Positions 20,980-31,929 of a DNA stretch of 64,000 bases are shown here, piece after piece (positions within the stretch are counted from its first letter, which is position 1; each line of letters opens with the position of its first letter). A program made the position numbers and the translations under genes. The stretch is from Ancylobacter crimeensis. Lineage in GTDB: Bacteria; Pseudomonadota; Alphaproteobacteria; Rhizobiales; Xanthobacteraceae. The notes below the pieces were generated by a model, which was given only the letters and a program-made list of their open reading frames with translations, ran no database searches and was not told where the DNA came from. The DNA is taken from positions 310,001 through 374,000 of the forward strand of contig NZ_JALKCH010000006.1 in the NCBI RefSeq assembly GCF_023016805.1, read 5' to 3'.

Positions 20980-21666
20980 ATGACGAACGCGCAACGTATT
21001 CTGGTGGTCGAGGACGACAGCGAGCTGCGCGAGGCGCTGGTCGAGCAACTGGACCTGCTCGACGAGTTCGAGACGGTGGCGGTCGGCACGGCGCAGGGCG
21101 CGATCGACCAGGTCGGCGCCGGGCGGATCGACCTTGTGCTGATGGATGTGGGCCTCCCCGACATGGATGGCCGCGACGCGGTGCGTGCCATGCGCCAGGG
21201 CGGCTTCAAGGCTCCGGTCATCATGCTGACGGGCCATGATGCGGACAGCGACACCATCATGGGGCTCGAAGCGGGGGCCAACGACTATGTGGCGAAGCCC
21301 TTCCGCTTCGCCGTGCTGCTGGCCCGCATCCGCGCCCAGATGCGCTCCCACGAGGCGAGCGAGGACGCGGTCTTCACCATCGGGCCCTACACCTTCCGGC
21401 CGGGGGCCAAGATGCTGGTGACCGAGCGCAACTCCAAAATCCGGCTCACCGAGAAGGAGACGGCGATCCTGCGCTATCTCTACCGGGCCGGAAAGAAGCC
21501 GGTGGCGCGCGAAATCCTTTTGCAAGAAGTCTGGGGCTACAATTCCGGCGTGACGACCCACACGCTGGAGACGCACATCTACCGTTTGCGGCAGAAGATC
21601 GAGAAGGATCCGTCCCATCCCAATCTTCTCGCGACGGAGGCGGGCGGCTACAAGCTGTTACCTTGA
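20980..21666 (+). CDS. OmpR/PhoB-family response regulator
   Basis: A 228-residue DNA-binding regulator with an N-terminal receiver domain (phosphoacceptor Asp56 in LVLMDVGLP, Lys106 in VAKPF) and a C-terminal winged helix ending in the typical HTLETHIYRLRQKIE and EAGGYKL segments. The ATG at 20980 starts MTNAQRILVVEDD, the normal receiver N-terminus; the open frame continues upstream without family character. No histidine kinase is adjacent. The next gene, for a cyclic-nucleotide-binding protein, follows closely on the same strand, which suggests shared signalling. Confidence 0.93.
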   Translation: MTNAQRILVVEDDSELREALVEQLDLLDEFETVAVGTAQGAIDQVGAGRIDLVLMDVGLPDMDGRDAVRAMRQGGFKAPVIMLTGHDADSDTIMGLEAGANDYVAKPFRFAVLLARIRAQMRSHEASEDAVFTIGPYTFRPGAKMLVTERNSKIRLTEKETAILRYLYRAGKKPVAREILLQEVWGYNSGVTTHTLETHIYRLRQKIEKDPSHPNLLATEAGGYKLLP

Positions 21667-21677
21667 CGCTCGGAAAC

Positions 21678-21701
21678 GTGATTCGCACGGCTGCGAATCA
21701 C
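21678..21701 (+). other. Perfect 10-bp inverted repeat between regulator and CNB genes
   Basis: GTGATTCGCA (21678-21687) and TGCGAATCAC (21692-21701) are exact reverse complements with the 4-base loop CGGC. It begins 12 bases after the response-regulator stop and ends 45 bases before the preferred start of the next gene. No T run follows, so it is more likely an operator or an mRNA processing/attenuation stem than an intrinsic terminator. Confidence 0.7.
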
Positions 21702-21746
21702 CTTGCGAGCCGCCGCGACGCATCGCCGGAGTCCGCCGTCAGCCGC

Positions 21747-22487
21747 ATGAGCATCGAAGACGATATCCAGCTTCTGGATCGCATCAAGACGCTGAATCTG
21801 CTCGGGCGTGAGGCGCTTCGCATCATCGCCATCGGCGCCGAGGCGCGCGTGGTGAGGGGCGGCGACATCCTGTTCCGCGAGGGGCAGGATGCCGATTCCG
21901 CCTATGTGGTCGTGAGCGGCAGCTTCCAGCTGACGCGCGAGGATGCGCTGTCCGGCATGGTGCGCCGCGAGCCGGTGAGCGTGGGCCCCGGGACGCTGCT
22001 CGGCGAGATGGCGCTGATCACCGCGACCCGTCGCCCGGCCACCGCCATCGCCACCGAAATGTCGAATGTGCTGCGCATTCCCCGCAGCATCTTCATGCGC
22101 ACGGTGGAGAGCTTTCCCGATGTCGCGGTGCGCATCGCCCGCGAGCTTTCGAGCCGCCTCGGCGAGACCATGACCGGACTCGATTCGGTGCGTCGGCAGC
22201 TCGAGGCGATCGAGGGACCGCCGGTCGATCTGGCCACGATCGACGTCGACGCGCTGCTGAAGCCGCCCGCACCCCGGCCGAAGGTATCCGCCGGGCCGAC
22301 CCCGTCCCCCGGTGCCCCGTCCGCGCCGCCCGGTGCGGCCAATGGGGCCGCCTCCGAGGGCATTGCGCCGGAGAGGGGTGCGCCGGGCGCCGCCGGTCCG
22401 GCGAAGGGCAAGGACGCGGCTGCAACCCGTCCCTCGACAACGTCCAGCCGTGCCGGCAAGCCGGCGCCGGATGCCGGTTCGGCCTGA
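21747..22487 (+). CDS. Cyclic-nucleotide-binding-domain protein without DNA-binding domain
   Basis: About 246 residues: a Crp-type cyclic-nucleotide-binding beta-barrel (roughly residues 15-130, with LLGEMALITATRRPATA forming the phosphate-binding cassette), a short helix, and a disordered tail rich in Pro, Ala and Gly. There is no C-terminal helix-turn-helix, so it is a sensor or adaptor, not a Crp/Fnr regulator. The ATG at 21747 is preferred; in-frame TTG 21663 and GTG 21678 would put the hairpin at 21678-21701 inside the gene. It follows the OmpR-type regulator on the same strand. Confidence 0.82.
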   Translation: MSIEDDIQLLDRIKTLNLLGREALRIIAIGAEARVVRGGDILFREGQDADSAYVVVSGSFQLTREDALSGMVRREPVSVGPGTLLGEMALITATRRPATAIATEMSNVLRIPRSIFMRTVESFPDVAVRIARELSSRLGETMTGLDSVRRQLEAIEGPPVDLATIDVDALLKPPAPRPKVSAGPTPSPGAPSAPPGAANGAASEGIAPERGAPGAAGPAKGKDAAATRPSTTSSRAGKPAPDAGSA

Positions 22488-22492
22488 TCGCC

Positions 22493-22942
22493 ATGGTGCT
22501 GGCGAGGGCATCGGCGCTTGCGGTGACATCCTCGATCGCGCTCGACGAGGCGGAGATCGAGGAGAGTTTCGTGCGCGCCTCCGGCCCCGGCGGGCAGAAC
22601 GTCAACAAGCTCTCGACCGCGGTGCAGCTCCGGCTCGACGTGCGCGCCTCGCCCAGCCTGCCGGAGGGGTTGAAAGCGCGGCTCGCCACCCTTGCCGGGC
22701 GGCGCATGACGCGGGACGGCGTGCTGATCATCATCGCCCAGCGCTTCCGCACGCAGGAGCAGAACCGGCAGGACGCTCGGGAGCGGCTGCTCGAGCTTCT
22801 CAAGGCAGCGGCGGTGGTGCCGGTGACGCGCCGTCCCACGCGCCCTACCCTCGGCTCCAAGATGCGCCGGCTGGAAGGCAAGGCGAAGCGTTCCGGCATC
22901 AAGCGGCTGCGCACCGACAAGCCGCGCGGCGCGGACGATTGA
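22493..22942 (+). CDS. arfB: Alternative ribosome-rescue factor ArfB (YaeJ-type peptidyl-tRNA hydrolase)
   Basis: Rescues stalled ribosomes by hydrolysing peptidyl-tRNA with its GGQ loop (GPGGQNVNK, GGQ at 33-35) and probes the empty mRNA channel with a basic C-terminal tail, here rich in Arg and Lys. At 149 residues it has the family's length. It starts a few bases after the CNB gene's stop and may be co-transcribed. Confidence 0.93.
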   Translation: MVLARASALAVTSSIALDEAEIEESFVRASGPGGQNVNKLSTAVQLRLDVRASPSLPEGLKARLATLAGRRMTRDGVLIIIAQRFRTQEQNRQDARERLLELLKAAAVVPVTRRPTRPTLGSKMRRLEGKAKRSGIKRLRTDKPRGADD

Positions 22943-23063
22943 GCATCGGGCTGCCGTTTTTGCCGCACCGCTTTTTTGAAACGCTTGAGAACACAGCGAA
23001 TCCATATTCTTATGTCTCTGCTGCGTCGCGATATGACGCAGGGCGCCTTTGCCGCGGAGAACC

Positions 23064-23822
23064 ATGGACGCTGCCATCCTGATCGTGCTCCACCAGGAGC
23101 ATTCCTCGCCCGGCCGGGTCGGGCTCAGGTTGCTGGAACGCGGTTTCCGGCTGGATGTGCGGCGCCCCTGCCTCGGCGATCCGCTGCCGGAGACGTTGGC
23201 GGCCCATGCCGGTGCGATCATCTTCGGCGGTCCGCAGAGCGCCAATGACAGCCATGACTATGTGAGGCGCGAGATCGACTGGATCGGCGTCGCGCTCAGG
23301 GAAGAAAAGCCGTTCCTCGGCATCTGCCTCGGCGCGCAGATGCTGGCGCGCCACCTCGGCGCCCGCGTCGCCCCGCATCCCGACGGGCTTGTGGAGATCG
23401 GCTATTACCCGCTACGGGCCACCAGCGCCGGCGCCGGCCTGTTCGGCGGCGCGGCGGCGCCGTGCGGTACGGCGCAGCACGGAAGCTGGCCGGATCATGT
23501 CTATCACTGGCACCGCGAAGGGTTCGAACTGCCCGCCGGCGGCGAATTGCTCGCCGAAGGCGAGACCTTTCCCAACCAGGCCTTCCGCTTCGGTCGTCGC
23601 GCTTTCGGCCTGCAGTTCCACCCCGAGGTGACGCATCACATGATGTGCCGCTGGACGGTACGCGGGCATGAGCGGCTCGATCTGCCCAATGCCCGCCCGC
23701 GTAGCGCGCATTTTCTCGATCGGCTTCAGCATGACGGACGGGTACGGCTGTGGCTCGACGCCTTCATGGACCACTGGACCGGCCGCCGCCATATCCAGCC
23801 CGCGCTCCCGGTGCCCGCCTGA
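23064..23822 (+). CDS. Class I glutamine amidotransferase-like protein (GMP-synthase-type GATase)
   Basis: A stand-alone GATase1 domain of 252 residues with catalytic Cys88 (GICLGAQM), His186 and Glu188 (QFHPEV). Stand-alone relatives include gamma-glutamyl hydrolases and GMP-synthase-like proteins of unknown substrate. The ATG at 23064 is chosen as the first conventional start; an upstream TTG adds five residues. No partner synthetase gene is adjacent, so the substrate is unknown. Confidence 0.88.
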   Translation: MDAAILIVLHQEHSSPGRVGLRLLERGFRLDVRRPCLGDPLPETLAAHAGAIIFGGPQSANDSHDYVRREIDWIGVALREEKPFLGICLGAQMLARHLGARVAPHPDGLVEIGYYPLRATSAGAGLFGGAAAPCGTAQHGSWPDHVYHWHREGFELPAGGELLAEGETFPNQAFRFGRRAFGLQFHPEVTHHMMCRWTVRGHERLDLPNARPRSAHFLDRLQHDGRVRLWLDAFMDHWTGRRHIQPALPVPA

Positions 23823-23939
23823 CAGGCAGGCCCCGCCGCAGCGGAACCGCCGGCCCCGCTGCGGGTTGACGCGCGGGCGGGTGCGGCAAGCGGGGGCACC
23901 CCGTCCGCAGCCGCGGCCGGCCCCCGTGCGGACCATTCC

Positions 23940-24431
23940 ATGAGCTTCGTTATTCGCATGGTCTTCGCGGTGAGCGCGGTGGCGCTGATGCTCGTTGCCG
24001 CGACGCTTCTCGTCACCGTGCCGGTGCAGGTTGCCGGCTGGACCTTCGCCGGCGAGGTGCCCCCGCACGAGGCGATGCTCGACGTGGTCGGCTACCTGAT
24101 CGTCGCCCTCGCACTGTTCGACGTGGCGAAATATTTCTTCGAGGAAGAAGTGCCGGCCGGCCGGGAAAAGCGCACTCCGGCCGATGCCCGCCGCGGCCTC
24201 ACCAAATTCGTCTCCACCATCATCATCGCGATCTTCCTCGAAGCGCTGCTGCTCACCTTCGAAACGGCGCGCGACGACATGACCCGGATGATCTACCCGG
24301 TGATGCTGCTCGGCACGGGCTGCGCGGCGCTGCTCACGCTCGGCGCCTTCCAGCGCCTCAGCGCAGCGGCCGAGCGTGATGTCGGGCCGGCAGAGGCGGA
24401 GCGAGACAGACGCGACGCTCCGCGGATCTAG
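23940..24431 (+). CDS. Small integral membrane protein of unknown function
   Basis: 163 residues with four hydrophobic helices (about 5-30, 45-65, 85-107 and 118-137) and a charged C-terminus. I do not recognise a family with confidence. Its TAG stop (24429-24431) lies within the left end (TCTAG) of an intergenic repeat, so its C-terminus may have been set by the repeat's insertion. The 117-bp gap upstream of it is C/G-rich without obvious signals. Confidence 0.75.
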   Translation: MSFVIRMVFAVSAVALMLVAATLLVTVPVQVAGWTFAGEVPPHEAMLDVVGYLIVALALFDVAKYFFEEEVPAGREKRTPADARRGLTKFVSTIIIAIFLEALLLTFETARDDMTRMIYPVMLLGTGCAALLTLGAFQRLSAAAERDVGPAEAERDRRDAPRI

Positions 24432-24533
24432 ATCATTTGCGAGCGAAGTGGATACCGGTTCGCGTGAGAAAAATGCGGCCAGTCAATACGCTGGAATCAT
24501 TCATCGATTCCGTGACACGATGAGTGGCTCTAG
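24427..24533. repeat. Rhizobiales-type palindromic intergenic repeat element
   Basis: A 107-bp unit bounded by TCTAG (24427-24431) and CTCTAG (24528-24533). The left half contains a hairpin with GCGAA and TTCGC arms around the GTGGATACCGG core, nested in CATTT/AAATG. The right half is an ATTCATCG (24499-24506) and CGATGAGT (24518-24525) stem. The GAAGTGGATACCGGTTCGCGTGA type of core is, from memory, very common between genes of Hyphomicrobiales. Both flanking convergent genes stop inside its ends. Confidence 0.7.
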
Positions 24534-25057
24534 GGAGCGTCGTTCGCCGGAGGATTGGAGTTGGCCGGATCGTCCACTTCGCCGGTCCACAGATCGATCA
24601 CGGCCTCATAGAGCCGATCGACGATGTCGATGGCACGGCCGGCATCTTCGAGCAGGCCCCGCAATGGCCGTTCGTGAGGAGCCCAGCGGTCGCGGATGTA
24701 GGCGGCGCCGTCGAACGGCCGCTCGGCGAAGCCGCCCTGCGTGAGGCGAGCGCGGGTTTCGACGAGTGCGCGGATTTCCGCGAGCGGCAGCGGGTTCATT
24801 CCCGGCACGGCGAGGCCGATCAGCTCCAGGTCGTCGAGCTGCCGCGCGAGATCCTGCCGGCAGCAGCGTTCCGCGAGATCGTCGCGGCCGAGCTGGCCCA
24901 GCGCCGAAACGATCAGATCGCAGATCAGCGCCTCGATGCGGTTGAAGGCGACGAGGAAGGTGCCGAGGGCCGCCTCGAAGTCGCGCCGACCGCGCGGATC
25001 GTCGGGTGGCGGCTCGTCATCGCCGCCGTCGAAAGGAGGAAACGGATGCGATGTCAT
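24530..25057 (-). CDS. Helical hypothetical protein
   Basis: 175 residues, mostly helical, acidic, with a Pro/Asp-rich N-terminus (PPFDGGDDEPPPDDP), a hydrophobic stretch around residues 35-50 and no recognised motif. The helical part, with its conserved-looking RIEALICDLI segment, could be HEPN-like, but this is weak. The ATG at 25057 is chosen over a TTG at 25120. Its TAG stop (24530-24532) lies within the right end of the repeat element. Confidence 0.6.
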   Translation of the reverse strand: MTSHPFPPFDGGDDEPPPDDPRGRRDFEAALGTFLVAFNRIEALICDLIVSALGQLGRDDLAERCCRQDLARQLDDLELIGLAVPGMNPLPLAEIRALVETRARLTQGGFAERPFDGAAYIRDRWAPHERPLRGLLEDAGRAIDIVDRLYEAVIDLWTGEVDDPANSNPPANDAP

Positions 25058-25099
25058 CGCTTCACAATCCGGATGTGATGAACGGGTGGGGAGGTGAAG

Positions 25100-25177
25100 A
25101 TGAAACGGAATAAACGGCAACGGGAGTCGCGTGCGCCGGATGAAAGCAAGACAGATGCCAGATTATCCGACGGCTGA
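25100..25177 (+). CDS. Possible 25-residue basic micro-ORF
   Basis: ATG at 25100 is preceded by GGGGAGG with good spacing and opens a 25-codon frame rich in Lys, Arg, Asp and Ser (begins MKRNKRQRES). It diverges from the hypothetical gene at 25057. No family is recognised; the strong ribosome binding site is the only support. Confidence 0.25.
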   Translation: MKRNKRQRESRAPDESKTDARLSDG

Positions 25178-25576
25178 TCACGCGTTTACGTCGCATCGCG
25201 CAACACGTTCAAGACAATTGTCCGATTCCATCACGAAAATCCCTGCCGCAACGTGATGTGCGACAACCGTTTCAACTGCAACTGGACAGAGGCCTCACCG
25301 CACAACCGTGCGATACGGGAGCATTCATGCGGCCGTTGGCAAAATACTCGGATCGGAAATGCCAGGGGCCGCCAGCCCTGAAAAGCAGCAACGCCGTTCC
25401 GCACGAGCCACCCCGTCGGCTCCGTCGACGGGCGCTCAGAGACCCATGATGCGCAGGCCGCGACCGGAACAGGCGGTAACATCGCGAGGTTCGCGTCGCG
25501 GCTGAGTGCCTATGAGGTGGGTTCGATTTTAAAGGAAGGCAAAACGGGAGAATCGCCAGAAACATCAATGGCGATC
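25178..25576. other. Gene-free gap upstream of tRNA-Ala
   Basis: About 400 bp between the micro-ORF and the 3' end of the tRNA. No reading frame has protein-like composition, and I see no strong terminator or repeat. Confidence 0.5.
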
Positions 25577-25652
25577 TGGTGGAGCCGAGGGGATTTGAAC
25601 CCCTGACCTCTGCAGTGCGATTGCAGCGCTCTCCCAACTGAGCTACGGCCCC
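25577..25652 (-). tRNA. tRNA-Ala(CGC)
   Basis: A complete 76-nt cloverleaf on the minus strand. The acceptor stem is GGGGCCG/CGGCTCC with one G-U pair, the D-loop has AGCTCAGTTGGGAGAG, the anticodon stem is CTGCA/TGCAG around loop ATCGCAC (anticodon CGC), the T-arm is GGGGTTCGAATCCCC, and CCA is encoded. Confidence 0.97.
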
Positions 25653-25864
25653 GTCCAGGCCGCGCCTTGTACGTTTGTGGCGGCTCGCCTGTCAAGCGGC
25701 TTCCCGTTCTTGTGCGCGGCAAGGCGTTCCGTGCGCGTGCTCTGTGGATGATGCGGGGTTGAAGCCGGGCCAAGGGGTCATTAATCCTCATCGGGCGCCG
25801 CTTCACGGCGCAACATGCCGGCGCCGTGCCCTGCGGATGCCGGCCTCCCCGTTCGAGGATCGCG

Positions 25865-26143
25865 ATGTATTCGGTGCTCTGGCTGATCGATACCCTTATC
25901 TCCCTCTATGTCTGGATCCTCATCGCCTCGGCCGTGCTGTCCTGGCTGATCGCCTTCAACGTGGTGAACCCCTACAACAAAGTGGTTCGCGGCCTCGGCG
26001 AGTTTCTGTGGCGGGTAACCGAACCGGTGCTCGGCCCGATCCGCCGGGTACTGCCCAATCTCGGCGGCATCGACATCTCGCCCGTCATCCTCATCATCGC
26101 GCTCTATTTCATCCGCAACCTGCTGTTCGAACTGCTGGTCTGA
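25865..26143 (+). CDS. yggT: YggT-family membrane protein
   Basis: 92 residues with two hydrophobic segments separated by a NPYNKVVRGL loop and the PVLGPIRRVLP motif, hallmarks of the YggT family. The family is linked to osmotic shock tolerance and, in plastids, to thylakoid cytochrome assembly. GAGGA precedes the ATG. It is followed after 10 bp by a DUF167 gene, the conserved yggT-yggU pairing. Confidence 0.93.
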   Translation: MYSVLWLIDTLISLYVWILIASAVLSWLIAFNVVNPYNKVVRGLGEFLWRVTEPVLGPIRRVLPNLGGIDISPVILIIALYFIRNLLFELLV

Positions 26144-26153
26144 GGGTACGTCC

Positions 26154-26486
26154 ATGGCGGCGGACGAGACCCTGCCGCCCTGGAGCGCGGTCGTCGGCGG
26201 GCTGACGCTGGCGGTCCGGGCGACGCCCCGCGGCGGGCGGGATGCGATCGAGGGCATTGTCGAACTGTCCGACGGACGGAGGGTCGTGAAGGCCCGCGTC
26301 GCGGTGGCGGCGGAGGACGGCAAGGCCAATGCGGCGCTGGCGAAGCTGGTCGCAAAGGCCGCCGGCGTGCCGGCTTCGGCGGTGAGCCTGACGCATGGTG
26401 CGACCGCCAGGCTCAAGATCTTTCACATCGCGGGCGACCCGGCGGCGCTGGCCGCGCGCCTTGGGGCTTTGCTCACCACGGTGTGA
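26154..26486 (+). CDS. DUF167/YggU-family protein
   Basis: A 110-residue cytosolic protein with the typical DUF167 pattern, including VRATPRGGRDAI near the N-terminus and AEDGKANAALAKLVAK in the middle. Function is unknown throughout the family. GAGGG ribosome binding site, and genetic coupling with yggT. Confidence 0.92.
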   Translation: MAADETLPPWSAVVGGLTLAVRATPRGGRDAIEGIVELSDGRRVVKARVAVAAEDGKANAALAKLVAKAAGVPASAVSLTHGATARLKIFHIAGDPAALAARLGALLTTV

Positions 26487-26496
26487 TCGGCGCGGT

Positions 26497-27006
26497 TCAG
26501 CCGTGCCAGCCGAAGGCGATCTTGTCGAGCGTGCGGCCGCCGAAATTCTCCGAGGAGCGCGCGACGGCCCGACCGCCCAGCGCCCGGTAGAAGCCGACGG
26601 CAGGCTCATTATCCGCCAGCGCCCAGATGGCGAGGCCTTCGAAGCCAGCGGTGGAAAGTTCCTTGCGGGCGTCGCGGAACAGCCGGCGGCCGAAGCCGAG
26701 GCCCTGATATTCCGGCTTGAGGTACAGTTCGTAGATCTCGCCCTCGAAGGGCAGGCTGCGGGCACGGTTGCGGCCGAAATTGGCATAGCCCACCAGCGAA
26801 TCGCCCAGCGTGAGCACCAGCACGCGGGAGCCCCGGCTCAGCGCCGACTGCCACCAGGCCGGACCGCGCCGCTGGATCATCTTTTCGAGGTCGGAGCCCG
26901 GGATCACGCCGCGATAGGCGCCCCGCCAAGCCGAGTCGTGGATCTCGGCCAGTTCGGCTGCATCTGCCGGGCGGGCCCGGCGGGTCTCGATCAGAAGCGT
27001 GCCCAT
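26497..27006 (-). CDS. GNAT-family N-acetyltransferase
   Basis: 169 residues with the acetyl-CoA-binding loop QGLGFGRRL (motif A) and a motif-B region WALADNEPAVGFYRALGG, typical of RimI/GNAT acetyltransferases. The ATG at 27006 begins the conserved IETRRARPADAAELAEIH segment. Substrate unknown. The gene converges closely with the DUF167 gene. Confidence 0.9.
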   Translation of the reverse strand: MGTLLIETRRARPADAAELAEIHDSAWRGAYRGVIPGSDLEKMIQRRGPAWWQSALSRGSRVLVLTLGDSLVGYANFGRNRARSLPFEGEIYELYLKPEYQGLGFGRRLFRDARKELSTAGFEGLAIWALADNEPAVGFYRALGGRAVARSSENFGGRTLDKIAFGWHG

Positions 27007-27106
27007 GGCCGAATGGGAGCAAATGCGCCGCCCCGGATCAAGAGGGCAGTTCGCCCAAATGTGCATCGCGGTCGAGACGATTTCGCAGGCGCATCCTGAA
27101 AAACAC

Positions 27107-27141
27107 AACGCCCGGCCGGAGCGATGCTCCGGCCGGGCGTT
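27107..27141 (-). terminator. Strong intrinsic terminator after typA
   Basis: A near-perfect 16-bp GC-rich stem (27107-27122 with 27126-27141) and a 3-base loop. On the minus strand it is followed by a T-rich stretch and lies just after the typA stop; the plus side also has TTTT. Confidence 0.9.
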
Positions 27142-27174
27142 TTCGTGCGGTGTCCGGCGAAGCCTGTCGGGGCG

Positions 27175-29004
<1,830 letters not shown>

Positions 29005-29154
29005 GAGGAAAAACACCAAAAAGCGGGCCCGAGAGGATTTCGGACCCGCGTGAATTGTCGCGGCGCAATATACAGGCAAAGCCCCGAAGATCAACGCTTC
29101 ACGCCGCTCGCGCGGGTGAGGCGAATAGCGCGCCGCCGGAAAGCGGTATCCCGC

Positions 29155-29801
<647 letters not shown>

Positions 29802-29953
29802 GCTCAGACCCAGATTCACCGCCTCCGGCCCTGTGTCGCCTCGCGCGCGAGGCGCTTCCGGCCGTGATGGAACGGATCGGCCCGGTGCCGGTTGGCCCTC
29901 CAGACAGCCTCATGCAGCGCATTGCGCGGCTGCATCCACGGCAGGAGGACAAC

Positions 29954-30451
29954 ATGGCGAAGATGAACGAAGCCGAAGCCGTCGATCACGTCTGGGAGAT
30001 GATGGAAGATCTGCGTGTGTGCATGCTGGTCACCCGGCAGGGCGCGAGCTTGCGCGGGCGGCCGATGCACGGTTTTCCCTCGCGCGAGGAGGGTTGCGTC
30101 TGGTTCCTTACCGACCGGCGCGGACATGTCGATGACGAACTCGACCGCGATCCGCAGGGTGCGTTGATCTTCGCCAAGGCGTCAAGCAACGATTTTCTCT
30201 CCGTCTCCGGCGAGTTCGAAGTTCTGGATGACCGGGCGAAGATCGACGAGCTCTGGAACGACGCGGCGCGCGCGTGGTGGCCGGACGGCAAGGGCGACCC
30301 GAACATCCGGGTGTTGCGCTTCCTGCCAGAGGGCGCGGAATACTGGGACGGCACCGCCAGCTCGATCCTCATCACCCTCAAGATGGCCGCGGCCCGGCTG
30401 ACCGGCAAGCGGGCCGATCTCGGGGAGAACCGCAAGGTTTCTCTGGATTGA
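29954..30451 (+). CDS. Pyridoxamine 5'-phosphate-oxidase-fold (general stress protein 26-like) protein
   Basis: 165 residues with the split-barrel flavin-binding fold, including MLVTRQGASLRGRPM, VWFLTDRRGHVDDEL and KASSNDFLSVSGEFEV, typical of the stress-protein-26 subgroup. AGGAGGACAAC directly before the ATG fixes the start. Probably a flavin- or F420-type reductase, or a stress protein. Followed by a strong terminator. Confidence 0.9.
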   Translation: MAKMNEAEAVDHVWEMMEDLRVCMLVTRQGASLRGRPMHGFPSREEGCVWFLTDRRGHVDDELDRDPQGALIFAKASSNDFLSVSGEFEVLDDRAKIDELWNDAARAWWPDGKGDPNIRVLRFLPEGAEYWDGTASSILITLKMAAARLTGKRADLGENRKVSLD

Positions 30452-30466
30452 CAGTGCCTGTAACGC

Positions 30467-30495
30467 AAACGGCCGGGCGAGCCCGGCCGTTTTTT
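30467..30495. terminator. Intrinsic terminator between the PPOX-type gene and argG
   Basis: AAACGGCCGGGC (30467-30478) pairs with GCCCGGCCGTTT (30481-30492) and is followed by more T on the plus strand. The A run on the left makes it potentially bidirectional, serving argG as well. Confidence 0.9.
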
Positions 30496-30534
30496 CGTCA
30501 TGTCGAGCCTCAGGGCGATCAGACGCCGACAGAC

Positions 30535-31764
30535 TTAACCGCCGATCTTGCGCGCCCGGTTGCCGAGCGTGCGCAGCCGCAACGCGTTCAGCTTGATGAA
30601 GCCGGCAGCGTCGCGGTGATCATAGGCCACCGCCCCTTCCTCGAAGGTCACCAGGTCCTGATTGTAGAGCGAATAGGGCGAGGACCGGCCCACCACGTCG
30701 ACATTGCCCTTGTAGAGCTTCAGATGAACCTCGCCGGTGACGAACTCCTGGCTTTTGTCGATCAGCGCCTGCAGCATTTCGCGCTCGGGCGAGAACCAGA
30801 AGCCGTAATAGATCAGCTCCGCATAGCGGGGCATGATGTCGTCCTTCAGATGCGCTGCGCCGCGATCCAGCGTGATGCTCTCGATGCCGCGATGGCCCTG
30901 GAGGAGAATCGTGCCGCCGGGCGTCTCGTAGACGCCGCGGGACTTCATGCCGACGAAGCGGTTCTCGACAAGGTCGAGACGGCCGATGCCGTTCTCCTTG
31001 CCGAGCGCGTTCAGCTTTGTCAGCAGCGTAGCGGGCGACAGGCGCTCGCCGTCGATGGAAACCGCGTCGCCCTTCTCGAAGCCGACAGTGACGTAGGTCG
31101 GCTTGTCGGGGGCGGCCTCGGGCGAGATGGTGCGCTGGTAGACATATTCCGGCGCCTCGTCGTCCGGGTTCTCCAGCACCTTGCCCTCGGAGGAGGAGTG
31201 CAGCAGGTTCGCGTCCACCGAGAAGGGCGCCTCGCCGCGCTTGTCCTTGGCGATCGGAATCTGGTGGCTCTCGGCAAATTCCAGCAGCCGGGTGCGGGAC
31301 GTCAGGTCCCATTCGCGCCAGGGCGCGATCACCTTGATGTCGGGTTCGAGCGCATAATAGCTGAGCTCAAAGCGCACCTGATCGTTGCCCTTGCCGGTGG
31401 CGCCATGGGAAACCGCATCGGCGCCGACCTTGCGGGCGATCTCGATCTGCTTCTTGGCGATCAGCGGGCGGGCGATTGAGGTGCCGAGGAGGTAGAGGCC
31501 CTCATAGAGCGCATTAGCCCGGAACATCGGGAACACGTAATCGGAGACGAATTCCTCGCGCACATCTTCGATGAAGATGTGTTCCGGCTTGATGCCGAGC
31601 AGTTCGGCTTTCTTGCGGGCCGGCTCGAGTTCCTCGCCCTGGCCGAGATCGGCGGTGAAGGTCACCACCTCGCAGCCATAGGTGGTCTGCAGCCATTTCA
31701 GGATGACCGAGGTGTCGAGACCGCCCGAATAGGCGAGCACCACCCGCTTCACGTCGCTAGCCAT
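30535..31764 (-). CDS. argG: Argininosuccinate synthase
   Basis: Joins citrulline and aspartate with ATP in arginine synthesis. The ATG at 31764 gives 409 residues starting [19 protein letters not shown], whose SGGLDTS is the N-type ATP-PPase P-loop; [15 protein letters not shown] is the second hallmark. Solitary in this window; other arg genes are elsewhere. Confidence 0.97.
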   Translation of the reverse strand: MASDVKRVVLAYSGGLDTSVILKWLQTTYGCEVVTFTADLGQGEELEPARKKAELLGIKPEHIFIEDVREEFVSDYVFPMFRANALYEGLYLLGTSIARPLIAKKQIEIARKVGADAVSHGATGKGNDQVRFELSYYALEPDIKVIAPWREWDLTSRTRLLEFAESHQIPIAKDKRGEAPFSVDANLLHSSSEGKVLENPDDEAPEYVYQRTISPEAAPDKPTYVTVGFEKGDAVSIDGERLSPATLLTKLNALGKENGIGRLDLVENRFVGMKSRGVYETPGGTILLQGHRGIESITLDRGAAHLKDDIMPRYAELIYYGFWFSPEREMLQALIDKSQEFVTGEVHLKLYKGNVDVVGRSSPYSLYNQDLVTFEEGAVAYDHRDAAGFIKLNALRLRTLGNRARKIGG

Positions 31765-31929
31765 GTTCCATTCCGCGCTGATGCACTTGATGCCCCGTCC
31801 GGGCCCGATGTCGGCGCGGACTATAGGCATGCCGGCTTCGCGCGCAAGGCCGCGCAAGGATCAAGTTGCGACAATGGAGGCAAGTGGCGGAGGCAAGCGG
31901 GTCCAGGCTGTGGCGGGAAGCGGACGGCG

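Noticed and set aside
24427-24533. Considered as a CRISPR repeat or transposon remnant
   Set aside because: Only one full and one half copy exist here, with no regular spacers, no target-site duplication and no transposase. It fits a palindromic intergenic repeat.
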